From Thermothelomyces thermophilus ATCC 42464 (Eukaryota > Ascomycota > Sordariomycetes > Sordariales > Chaetomiaceae), in NCBI RefSeq assembly GCF_000226095.1, contig NC_016475.1, forward strand, positions 2,852,001 to 2,916,000: a stretch of 64,000 nucleotides of DNA. The letters are read 5' to 3'. The notes below the pieces were generated by a model. The model searched no databases. It saw only the letters and a program-made list of their open reading frames with translations, and was not told where the DNA came from. Position 1 is the stretch's first letter. Each line of letters begins with the position of its first letter. A program made the position numbers and the translations under genes. This document shows, piece by piece, positions 1 to 10,386 of the stretch.

Positions 1-538
1 GCCTTCCGACTTCCTTCTCTGTGTCGGTTCCCCACAAGTCCACGGATACGCTCACTACATTGGTTGAATCGCTCTCACTCCCCCTACGGCGGCGACTCCC
101 AAGACTACGAGCCGCGGTCTTCTGGCTCAGAATCCCCCCTACCCAAGCGTCTCAAGAACCCCTTTAAGGTACTAGCAAATTTCTCACCGATGAGTAGACC
201 ATAATCCTGACACTTCTGACAAGGAAACAATGTCGATGCTACGCCTTTCTAAACAAAGGACCGGACATAGTCGACTTTCTCATCGAACAGGGCTTCAAAT
301 GGTCGCCAAAACCATTGCTGTTTCCCGACTACCATCCCGAGATAAAGGGCGCCTTGGGATCTGGCAGCGGTACATGCTCGATATGGAGTTATAGGCAGGC
401 CCATATCGTGATGCTGGCCGCTCAATATACAAGCATTTTTGCTAAAGGTTGCGGCCCAGCATGGCTAATCTTGGATTCAAATTATCGCAAACGCGATACC
501 CTTGGATCTCTCGGGCCAGGAATTGAGCGGGGTGTATG
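1..538. other. Gene-free left edge
   Basis: I see no supportable gene here. An open frame on the plus strand starting near 315 runs to 935 but has no family resemblance and overlaps the retroelement scrap on the other strand. The segment may be further decayed flank of that element. Confidence 0.4.
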
Positions 539-742
539 TCCCTGCCTTGTCGCCCTCTGCGCTGCCGCTTTAGCTTCTGATCCCAACGGGAAGTCGCTTT
601 CCGCTGGTATCCACAGGAACTCGACCGAATTTCCTCTTTGTTGGTGCAGTCTAGTCGACTCGTATATTTGCCGTATGGTGCTTTGGCCGGACTGTTGCCG
701 TGGTTGTCTAATTGCTGCCAATGCTGACTGGTTCCTGGTGAC
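539..742 (-). mobile_element. LINE (Tad-like) RNase H domain remnant
   Basis: Read on the minus strand, this stretch has the form of the C-terminal RNase H domain found in ORF2 of fungal non-LTR retrotransposons of the Tad type. The frame contains QSALAAIRQP, then about 30 residues later VEFLWIPAES, then EAKAAAQRAT. This matches the usual order of the DSQSAL, WIPGH and NEAAD-AKAAT motifs. The Asp before QSAL and the His after WIP are not conserved (the copy reads RNQSAL and WIPAES), so the domain is inactive. No reverse transcriptase part is recognisable nearby. This is an old fragment. The family call rests on motif order only; a host RNase H-like gene is less likely. Confidence 0.55.
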
Positions 743-898
743 GATGGAGACTATGTCGCTTGAAGAGACGTCCACGTATATCACTGTCACATCCACGGAA
801 TCAACATCTTCTGAGTTACTACCGACTTCGACGACCTCTCTTTCCAGTAATATCTCCGAGGGATCACCGACAACAACAACATCGGCCTCTTTCACATC

Positions 899-1375
899 AT
901 CATCCACCCCTTGCGAACCCACCGTCTCGATATAGACCCGGCTTCTCGAAGGCTTTGCCGAGGATTATTTGCCCTGTGGCGTCCTCGGCCAGGCCGGCGG
1001 CGGTGTTGCGGAGGGGGAGTTGGGTGAGGCGCGGCGTGGCGGTCGGGTCGGAGCCCGTGGCCGGCCGCTTGATGCCGCGCATGAGCTCGATAAACTCGAC
1101 GACCCAGTCGCGGAAGGTGGGCTGCAGCCGGATGGACAGGAAGGTGGCCATCCATCTGCCAGTGCATGGTCATCTGGAGGGCTTGCTCGTCCCGCTCGAC
1201 GACTTGCTGGCATGCCTTGCCGCCGTCGTTGAACTCGTCATACAAGACGAGGTAGTCCCAGTACTCCTTGATCTCGAGGTCGATGAAGTGGAAAAGGGGC
1301 TTGCCCTTGATGCTCTTGAGGATGCACTGTGCGTAGGCCAACAGGACCAAGAGTGCCTGCCGGTAACGTTGGGCT
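899..1375 (-). pseudogene. Broken gene of unknown function
   Basis: On the minus strand two overlapping frames together read like one conserved globular segment. The upstream frame carries KGKPLFHFIDLEIKEYWDYL and, a little later, QMTMHWQM. The downstream frame starts ATFLSIRLQPTFRDWVVEF and ends GLYRDGGFARGG before a stop near 899. They meet at about 1140-1155, where the tetranucleotide GATG occurs twice in tandem, so one reading-frame change by slippage is a simple explanation. No start codon or upstream exon is clear, because the sequence above 1375 loses coding character. I do not recognise the family. The position beside a LINE scrap and a decayed NACHT gene suggests an eroding accessory region. 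Confidence 0.45.
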
Positions 1376-4245
1376 CTGCTGCGGGCCAGATTTGGGAACC
1401 TTCACTTCGGCCCCTGGATCGGCCCCCCCCACTCCCCCAACTGGTCCGAGTGGCAGCTTTGTTTGGCGCGTGCTTCGTGGCGTCCGCTACCTCGCCGGTT
1501 CGGAACCCGCTGCCAATGAGGTATGTGATGCTCGACGGCGTCGTGTAGACAGTGGACCCGCCTGAGCCGCACAACCGTTCAGGCGCAACAAGTGCGGCGC
1601 AGCGACCAGTTGAGCACCTCCAACAAACGGTATCCCCACTAAACCTTGGATGTTCTGCGTCGTCCCGGAAGGATGCGGCAAAGAATGGGAAGCGGCATGT
1701 GAGATGGGACACAAGAAGGGATGAGAGATGGGATGTGAAAATGCGCACACATGGGACGAAAGGCATGGCAGACAGTCCTGCGGTTAAGCACAACGACGAC
1801 CCCGGAAAAGTCTGAAACCAACACGGCAAACATGTACATACCCGCCGCATGACCGCCAGCCACGGCCCCGGCCCCGGCCCGAGAGAACCCCTGGACGCCA
1901 GCAGCTTGGGATGAGAATCGGCATGAACCCGTTCTATTACGTCTGACGGCCTACGAATTGACCTTGCGGCAGTACGCTGTACTCTAATGGGTACATAATA
2001 TCTTATAACTAGTTAACTAAGTTAACTAACTATAACCATATTTATAGTAGACCTATATTCTCACTAGGACAAGCCGAGGAAATGTTCTGGTACCAAAGCC
2101 GTGCTGTTCATTACACTCCTGCACAGTTATCTGGGGCTCCCTCGCGGTAGTAGGCAACGGTGGAAGAGCGAGAGGTTAGTCCATGGTCGTAACTTAGGTA
2201 CCCTGGTGACTGTGCCGGATGCACACCCGCCGTTGGGCGTGGCGCCAGTGTGTCAAGGGTTGTTCCTTCGCAGTTAGTAAGAGTGGAAAACGACACCACA
2301 ACTCCCAGGTATCTACTCGTAAATGGCAGAGTCGCGTACTAGGCCGCAGAACAAACGAGAACGAGTTAAGTAATACTTAATAATCTCGGTACATTTTTGC
2401 TTGCTAGAGTACAAGCCTGAAATGGTACCCCCCTAACTCCTGATGACCCTCGCTTGCCTGATGCAGTCGACTTCGACCAGCCAATGTCGCCTGCTCAAGT
2501 ACAAAACTAAAGAATAAGCCGCCGGTGCCACCTCTCGGTCTGTGATAGGAGAAATAGTCAGTCCTGTCTCACTCTTTGCGGGCACGGGTAATCACCACTT
2601 CCCCCTCGTGACTAGTTGTTAGAGACAGCATCGAGAGAAACTCACCTGTCGAGACTGGTATACTACCTGGCGGGCAACGGATCCCTTAGTTCAAATGAAA
2701 GCTTGAGTCCGAGCTCGAACTATAGTAGCCGGAGTCGTGATTAAGACACCCAGCACAGAGTTCAGTACCCTTGGGGCGGCTGACGTTGTCTGCCGTGGCC
2801 GGGCACGTTGGCCCCGTCGGCCGATTCCGGCATCGCCTCATGCGGCTTCGCACAACGCCTATACAACCGTTACGGCGGCAGAGAATCTGGGTATAACTGC
2901 ACATCTTGGGTATAGATAAGCTGGAGAGGTTACTGACAGATTGGTAGGTAAAAGAGGTTGGTAGGTACTAGGGAAGAGTGGCCTGTCACTTGAAGAAGTA
3001 GAGGATGTCTTGTGAATAGTTGATGGTGCTTGCTTGACAACGAAGAGCCGTCATTCTCTCGATCGTCCTTGAACCTTTTATCTCTCTGGGGGGGGGGCTT
3101 CTGGCGCAGGGCCAGGGAGGAGGGCGTCCCACCTCGGCTTGCTCCAGATAACCGCCCACCCCCACCTCCCGGGGCGTCTAAAATCAGATCAAGGCCAGCT
3201 CTGGAAGCAAAGCACTGGAAAGGTTTGATAATCCAAGGTTTGGTCAGAGAGACGCCGACGTGGGTGGCCTTCGAAGCGGCCTTAGGTGCGTCTCAGGGGA
3301 CCCTCACACGGTGGCAGAGCAGGTCGGAAAAGGGATTTGGAACAGAAGTGTGACATGAGCGCCGCTCAAAATCATAGGATGTGTGATCGGGGAGGGAAGC
3401 AGCCGGCCGAGCGCCGTGAACCACGATACCTGTTTGAGCGCCTGTCAGACATGACGCCGGGGTTCAGGTCATGGACTCAGGTCATGGCCAGGGAGTGCCA
3501 CTGCGCTGCCACCAGATTCCAGAAGTTGGGAGAACCCCTGGCTGCGCTGTTGGCGCGCGGCAATCGGCATGACAACCAACCTGGAACTGGGAGAGGCGGC
3601 GTTCGGGGCCAAAGGACCATATATCCATTTATAGGTGGCTTGTTGGTGTGTTTCTTGAGTGGGGCAGCGTCACAATGTTGGTCCCTGGCCACGTATACAC
3701 ACACACAGGGCAACTAATACCAATTGACCATTTCGCAGATATGTCCTGATCTCCTTATAGCCCATGCAGTAATCATTCCAGCTTATGCTCCCTCTTTTGC
3801 CATTTCTCTGCGGCTTCTCGTAGGTTAGTAGGATTGTTAGTAGGCTGGCTTGAAGGGGATTCTCCAAGTGTTCAACGTCCTATTCTCGGCGGCTGAAGCA
3901 GTGCCCGCTATCCGTGGCACGTGGTGATAAGTGCGAGTTCGGCGGAAAGTGGTAGATGGCTAGTAGGGTGATTTACTCGGCCTGCGCGGTCGCGTCGAGT
4001 CGGCCCATGGCCATTGCGAACCATAGGTATAGTGTGGCCCACTTTCGGTTGTTAGCGCGCGCCTGATAACTAAGCCAAGGCAGTCTTGCAGACTGTATGT
4101 ATGTATATCCTGTACCATTCCTGCCCCGCCGAAACCTTCCAAGTTCCCAGGTTATATCACGCCCCCGCATCATCCATCCTAAGGCCCCTTAGTTGTACCT
4201 AACCTCTAACATAACGTGCCCTACACTTTTTTATTTCATTCTACA
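1376..4245. other. Gene-free spacer
   Basis: This stretch of 2.9 kb has only short open frames with no coding signature. It includes an AT-rich patch at about 1975-2060 with repeated TAACTA units, and a second patch at about 2360-2400. Composition is lower in GC than in the genes to the right. I see no RNA gene or intact element. Confidence 0.5.
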
Positions 4246-4863
4246 ATGCCCGGAGACAGAGAGTACCACATAGATGACATGACCCGTACGGCCTTGCAGA
4301 CCCAGGCCGGCGTACGGTTTCTTCTCCGCGCCAAACTGAAGGCCGAGTCTCGACACTCTTCGGATGTCATCCCTTGGGCACAAAACCTCTCGGAAAAGGT
4401 CACCAAGGCCATGGCGGAAGCAGCCGGGCACCAACTAACCCATTTTGCCATACACTTAAACGCGATCAAGCTGCAAAGCCGCCGGCCGTACGCGCTTATC
4501 TGCTACGATCTCTTCCTCCATGAATCCGACAAGGACTTACGAAGCCAGTTCTCTCAAAACCCTAATCAACCAATCCACGAGATCATTAAGCGCGCAAATA
4601 GCTACTATATCATCAGGAGCAAGCGACTAGACGATATGGTAGCAAGCACGTACAAGCACCTACAGGAGTGTGATAACGGACCGCCGCCGTACTTTGAAGA
4701 TACCCTCCATCCGCCCCTGTATGTCGATGGGAGGCGGATCGAGCGGCCTAAGGACGGAACGCGTCATCCAGACGAACCGGAAGGATGGGACTGGGAGCGG
4801 GGTTGGGTGTTTGGGCCGGAAGAGGATAAGTTGAAGGAGGACGGGGACGAGGTGGAGAAGTGA
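4246..4863 (+). CDS. Hypothetical protein, 205 aa
   Basis: Single-exon frame of 205 codons. The ATG at 4246 follows a T-rich leader. The in-frame GTG ten codons earlier is unlikely to be used. The protein is hydrophilic and probably soluble: an N-terminal helical half with RTALQTQAGVRFLLRAKL, a central ICYDLFLHESDKDLRSQF segment, and a C-terminal half rich in Pro, Trp and acidic residues (DEPEGWDWERGWVFGPEED). There is no signal peptide, membrane segment or familiar motif. Its neighbours are decayed genes, so it may itself be a young or remnant gene, but the frame is intact and compositionally protein-like. No function is assigned. Confidence 0.45.
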   Translation: MPGDREYHIDDMTRTALQTQAGVRFLLRAKLKAESRHSSDVIPWAQNLSEKVTKAMAEAAGHQLTHFAIHLNAIKLQSRRPYALICYDLFLHESDKDLRSQFSQNPNQPIHEIIKRANSYYIIRSKRLDDMVASTYKHLQECDNGPPPYFEDTLHPPLYVDGRRIERPKDGTRHPDEPEGWDWERGWVFGPEEDKLKEDGDEVEK

Positions 4864-5080
4864 CCTCGGGAACAGTTGGTGGGAGAAGGGCAGGGCTTTC
4901 TATCCTTACAAGCACATGTAGAAGATCGTGATCTTATCGAGTAGTCAAGCTCCGTAGTCGAGGTCTTCTGTCCCCTTGTCGAGGCAGGCTATAAGGGCAT
5001 CGGTAGTATTTCAACTCGAAAGCCTTCTAGCAAGAAAGTAAGCCTGTATGATAGTGTCAAATATCTTCTTATCGTTAGTT

Positions 5081-7060
5081 TCAAACAATATGTCGACTAC
5101 GACCAACTCTACGGTCCTTCTTTACCGCGCACGACAGAGCTTGCTCGGCATCTAATAGGCCTAACCGAATCAGGTCCCTTAGCATATTGTCGGCATGATT
5201 CCGGTACTCAACAATCAGATCGATCAGCTCCTCTACGCTGTCTAAGTTGATTGAGCCCGGCCGAATACGACCCGACGCCCACGTGTCTCGGGCGAAGGTG
5301 AAGTTCGTCCGAACGATATCTACGAACCGACAGGGACTGCTGCAGATGATAGACAACACAGTGTTCAAATTTCACAACAGGTGAGGTTCGTCTCTATAGA
5401 CACGTGTGCCATCATCAAACAGGGTCAGGTATCCCTCGAACACGCGGATAGTGCTGTAGTCGCCGGGTATCGCCGCGGCGGGCCATTCCAACTAGGACCA
5501 TCGCAACTTCAGTCTCGCCTCCGCCATACGCTGGATAACTTTCGGGGGGGCAACAGTCGTCAAGCAGTTGCACCTTCCTATACTCTTCGGCTGGCGTCGG
5601 ATCTTAGGGAAGACGCAGTGGAAGTGCCCAAAGGAAGGCGTCAGCCACATCCCCAAATCGACCCAGTATCCTCGCCGCGTCCAAGTTTGCTTTACGCAGG
5701 TGTTGCGACGCCATATCGAGTACCTTGGGTTGCTTAACGTGCTTCCACCAGTTGGTGACTGCGTAGTCGAGGAAGCTATAGTAGCCGCTGAGGCAGTACG
5801 TCTCAATATCATCTGGCTCAACAGCTCCTTAGCTGAACGGCGCAGAGGATAAGTAACGGACGCAGAATAGGGCCATATCGGCGTAGAGATCTGCCAACAC
5901 AAATCTGCCTGTCTGCAGCAAATACCTGTGTGTCTGTCAGTGTCCAGCGTTCTGTCACCATTACTCCAGAGGACAAAGGCTACTCGCGCTCGGGCAGTCT
6001 CGTGGACAAGTTCCACCATCTCGTCAGGCACAAAACTTTGGCTGCAGTTTCGTCCGACTTCGACCAGTGAACCGCAATAATACTTCTTGCAGGGCTCCAG
6101 GAGCAGAAAGTCTGCGTCGGCCGTTCCGGCTTCCACATCGATACAAAAGCGGCTTTAGATCTCTTTCCAGAACAACGGGCGCTCAGCACAGATTACCAGG
6201 TCCAAAATCTGCCTATAGAACCGTCACCTTTGTCGGCCCTGTCTCTTCCAGCGTCAGGGTCGTAGCCTGGGCCGTTCATAAGCGACTCAAGCCACTTCCT
6301 CTTGCGCGTCCTCAGGTCCCAAGTGTGAGCCGTCGCATTCATCAAGCCCGTCCACAGCAACGAAACAGAAAGTTTGTACTTTCAGGGCCATCTCGGCAAG
6401 GCCGCGTAGCAAAGAAACAGACCGGACTGTGCGCTGGTCGGCCTCCATCACACGCCGGTACACAATCTCCAAGACCACTTCGCCCTGGCGAGCCACTTGC
6501 CAAATCAACAAGAGTAGCATGGCGGCAAATGTGCATTTCTCGGTCTGGTGGGCTCGAAGGAAAAGTAAAGCACTAGGAACTTGCGGTTGTTGTCGCTAGC
6601 AGTCTCCTACAAACCCTGGAGCAGCCTAATTACTGCAGCAGAGAGAATGGTTTTGCCTGTGCCAGGGATTCCGTTCAGGTAAAGCGTACGATGCTCACTA
6701 ATTAGTACTCGTGTTTGACCAATATCTAAAGGCAGTCTCTAATTGGAGCTAGTCGCCCGATCTCGAGTCTGTACGCTCCTTTGATGCTTGTTCCAGGTCA
6801 GATTCGGTGTCGGGCAGTTCAAGCTTGGAAAGGACAAACTGTGGCTTTCGGTCAAAACAAAACTCTCGCGATATAAAAGGGCTTTATCCTCGTCATCGAT
6901 ATGCAGCTTTTGAATCTGAAGAGACAACTCGTCGACGAGCTTGTCTTCAATAGAGTAGCAAAAGTCCTAGACCTCGGTGATAGCAGCAGTGATCTTTTCG
7001 TCTAACCGAGTGCAGAGGTTGGAGGTCGAAAGTGTGCAGAGCGCAGCAACGGAGTTCCCG
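5081..7060 (-). pseudogene. Decayed NACHT-domain NTPase (NLR-like STAND protein)
   Basis: Minus-strand pieces in family order identify a fungal NACHT NTPase. The Walker A loop GIPGTGKT is at 6649-6672. The Walker B motif FVAVDGLDECD is at 6332-6364. The downstream segments CGSLVEVG and VELVHETAR lie at about 5993-6076. The last pair is typical of the region following NACHT in fungal NLR-like proteins, where it precedes ankyrin or WD repeats. An upstream helical segment at 6740-7010 corresponds to the linker before the P-loop. The frame is interrupted by several stops and shifts. At least two stops sit where a C-to-T change in a CpA context would explain them, as expected from RIP. No repeat domain survives. 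Intact relatives act in non-self recognition and incompatibility; this copy is almost surely dead. Confidence 0.65.
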
Positions 7061-8812
7061 AGACAATAACTCTGTTTAGTAGTGTTTGGTAAAGATCAAT
7101 ACTGCAGCTTAAGAGGATAAATATCGATTCGCTCCAACGTTAAGATGCGACGTGTGCCTCATGATATGCCAGGTGTCACCCGCTGCTCACATGGCGCTTC
7201 ATCAACCAGGTGAGGTGCGGATACTGGGCTACTCGTATCTGTAGTACGGTGTAAGTAGGGAGAGGCCTCCATGGAAAGTAGGAACTCAGGCGGATTGCCT
7301 CGGGTGCTCAACACGGTCCCTGCTGCAACTTTACCCCACGCCTCAACTGTTGTGGGGCGGTCTATGCTCCACGCTACTGCATGTCGCATCAGATAGCCTG
7401 CTAATGGGCGACCCCAACAAAGACCCTGATGATGACCTTACTGAGGTACCTTATCCACAGGTACTTCGTCCTGTATGTACAGTACAGTACAGTACATCTG
7501 TCCACTGCGGAAACACGACTACGTAGTGTAGTTAGGGCCTCGTGCGCTTGAGCCCCCGAGAATAACCACTGACGAAAGACCGGCGCTTTCCTCTTCTCTG
7601 CGGCAAAAGACCGTGGATTTCGGTGAAAGCAACACGACTTTGTATGTGCATACGGAGTAGATACCTGGGTAATCCGTATATACACTAAAGTGGACAACAG
7701 CGCCGATAGCCACACCCCCGTTGATCAAGATATTCCTGATGCAACCTGAGGGAGATGGGGACAAGCCATAAAAAGATTGCGTGTGATTAGCCCTGTGGGT
7801 GTGAAGTTGGCTGTGCTGCACTGTAATTAATTCGTAGCAGTGTACGGATTAGTAGCTGTAGTCCGTTACTTGCGTAGTGTAATTTGCGCACTCGGCTACT
7901 CTTGACACACCTTCGGGACACCAGATGCGAGATGCAGGCTGCAGATGAGGTTATTTAAGCGCGCCCGCTCTCGATGCGACATTGGCTCCTCCAGACGCCA
8001 GGAAAGCAACCGCGTCCCGTCAGGGTTACATGCTACAAAACGAGAAAAACCTCCCCGGCTTGTCTTTTTGCGCACAGCCATGATGATCCTTGTTGCCCGT
8101 GATGAAAAAGCGCTCGAGTCTGCCGCCTCCGTTAACAAGCAAGTGCAGCAGAGAGATTGGAAGCTCGGGGCAGGATGGTGGGAGTTCCTTAAACCAAGCT
8201 TTGCGGGTCCTTGTCTCAGGTGGCACGGAGGACGGGAGGCGGAGAAACAGAGCGGAGGCTACGCCCCATAGTTAACTAGTGTAATAACTTAGGCTAGCGG
8301 AGTGCACTGTGCATACATACGAAGTAGTTAATCCGTACTACACTAGTACATACCTCCCTAGTGTATGTATGTATGTATCTAGTCCGTACAGTACATACCA
8401 AGTAACGGATTGCACTTGGACCAGGGGGGTTTGAGAGTGGAGGAATGGGTGCTTTCCAGCTTGTCTGGGTGCGACGCGAGCGAGGGGCCCGCAATTCGGG
8501 ACCCGCGTTGTCCTGTCACAACACACCCACACCCGCTGCTCGGCGAGGTTGAGCTTATTTATCTTATTTTGGCTGCAGACGCGGGTCCAGAGAGCTCTTT
8601 TTCTCCTTCTTTCCTTTTTCTCACATCTGGGTGATTTGATCGTCGCCATCCTCCTTGTCGTCGGCAGGTTTGCAACCCACAACAAAAAGCGCAGGAAGGT
8701 AAAAAGCAGCGACTGCTTTCTTCCACCCGACATCTCAAATCCCATCTCCACATCCACATCTACAACGACCGCCACTCGCGCGCTCTGACCACGTTTACCC
8801 AAAACCGCCAAG
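7061..8812. other. Gene-free spacer with repeat-like motifs
   Basis: No gene is supported. The spacer holds several copies of a short motif: TACGGAGTA at 7651, TAATCCGTA at 7670 and 8329, and TACGGATTA at 7843. It also holds GTACA repeats at about 7477-7497 and ATGT tetranucleotide repeats at about 8361-8378. The copy at 8329 and an inverted near-copy at about 8402 bracket roughly 80 bp, a possible remnant of a small inverted-repeat element. The last 250 bp are probably promoter and 5' leader of the next gene. Confidence 0.5.
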
Positions 8813-9758
8813 ATGCCTGGAATCCGTAAGTTGCTTTCACTGCCCTCTCCCTCCATGCATGCTGTGGCTGGTCCGGCCGTTAAAAGTCGGCGAATTGGCC
8901 GGCGACGGGCATGCAGCGTCTAGTTTTGAGCATGGGAGACCTTGTCGCGATGGCTGACCACGACTCCCCCTCCCTTCCTTGTTGCCCCAGCGTTTGGTGC
9001 GTTCGACAACCTGAAGGGCAAGCTCAAGGCTGCCTTCAAGAAGCGCGGCGAGAAGAAGGCCGAGGCCAACGGCAAGAAGCCCGAGGAGGCTCCTGCCGCC
9101 GCTCCTCCTGCTCCTGGTGCTGCTGCTGCCACCACGGCGGCCGCGACCGAAGCTACCAAGACCGAGACGGCTGCCGCCCCGGCCCCTGCGGAAGCTCCTG
9201 CCGGTGAGTTGCTCAACCTCCCTCCCCACCCCCTCGACGACAAGAGCTTTTGGAATATCGAGATATGCCTGTTCGGAAGGACTCGCTCTGACGGAACGGA
9301 TGGCACATACAGCCGCCGCCGCCCCCGCTACCACCGAGGCTCCGGCCGCCGAGGCGAAGAAGGAGGAGGCTGCTGCTCCGGCTCCTGGTACGTTGCAACC
9401 AAACGACACAGAACCCAAAACAACTCCCCATGCTGCTGCTGCCGCCTCCCTCCCTCGTTGGATACGCGTGACGCTGACCGAGACATAACTCCGTCCCCAA
9501 GCAGCCCCGGCCGCCGAGCCCACACCGGCTCCCACCGCCGCGGCTGCTGCCCCCGAGCCCACGCCCGCCGCCGAGGCCGCCCCTGCCGTCCCTGCCGCCC
9601 CTGCGGCCGAGACAACTCCCGCCACCGCCGAAGCTGCCGCCCCTGCCGCAGCTCCTGCTGCTGCTCCTGCGACGGAGCCCACACCGGCTCCGGCTGCCGG
9701 ACCCGAGGAGAAGAAGGACGATGCGGCGGCGGCCCCCCCCGCTGCCGCGACCGCTTGA
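8813..9758 (+). CDS. Small Ala/Pro/Glu-rich protein, 184 aa
   Basis: Four exons fit exactly: 8813-8825, 8991-9203, 9313-9387 and 9505-9758 (555 nt). The first exon is only 13 nt, coding MPGI plus one base, and is spliced to give MPGIPFGAFDNLKGKLKAAF. The N-terminal 35 residues are a short amphipathic, Lys-rich head. The rest is low complexity: long runs of Ala and Pro with regularly spaced Thr, Glu and Lys, ending near GPEEKKDDAAAAPPAAATA. There is no signal peptide or membrane segment. The ordered head and disordered tail suggest a small abundant cytosolic or membrane-associated protein, but I do not recognise a characterised family. All introns have GT-AG ends, and the three interrupt the repeat-rich region in one phase. 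Confidence 0.7.
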
Positions 9759-10386
9759 TTTCTCTTCCTCTCCTTTGCTCGCCGGGTGATTCCATCCGGC
9801 TGTTGATCTCTTGACACCGTGAAAAAATAGGTGGGGGCGAGTGACGACGCCGTGGATGGGCCCCCTCCCATCTTTTCTTTTCCTGCGAGGGTTTTTTTTC
9901 TATTTTTTTCCGAGTTTCCGCGCGGCAAGATGCGCTGCAGCATTGGGGAACGGGAATGAGCGGTGATAACCAAGGTATACCACACACAACCGGTTCTTGG
10001 TGCTATTGGGGAAGAAGGGGGGGGGGGTGGCGCTACCCGGTGGGTGACGGTAGGGATGGGAGGTGATGGTACTGGTGCTTGTCTTGGTCTTTTATTCTGC
10101 GGGAGCTTGGCGTGGCTTTGAAATATATCCCGAACCTGAATCGATACCCACCGTTAATAATGATCGCTGTTGTTTGCTTAATTACCAAGATATGTGTTGG
10201 GCTGTCGGACGCGTGTGACGGGCAACAACAAACAGATTGAACAAAGTTGCAAGGAGTTGATACGGCTACAAAGAGAGGTATCGCTGTCCAGACAAGCCTG
10301 TTTCGATATAGTTGCATCACACACAAACCACCCACCCCTATTCGCCCGGCCCGAGTTTTGATTATTCCCCACCACTCTCCCAATTT
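9759..10386. other. Convergent 3' spacer
   Basis: This stretch separates the 3' ends of two convergent genes. It contains a G run at about 10018-10027 and T-rich tracts at about 9890-9910. I see no gene in it. Confidence 0.5.
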
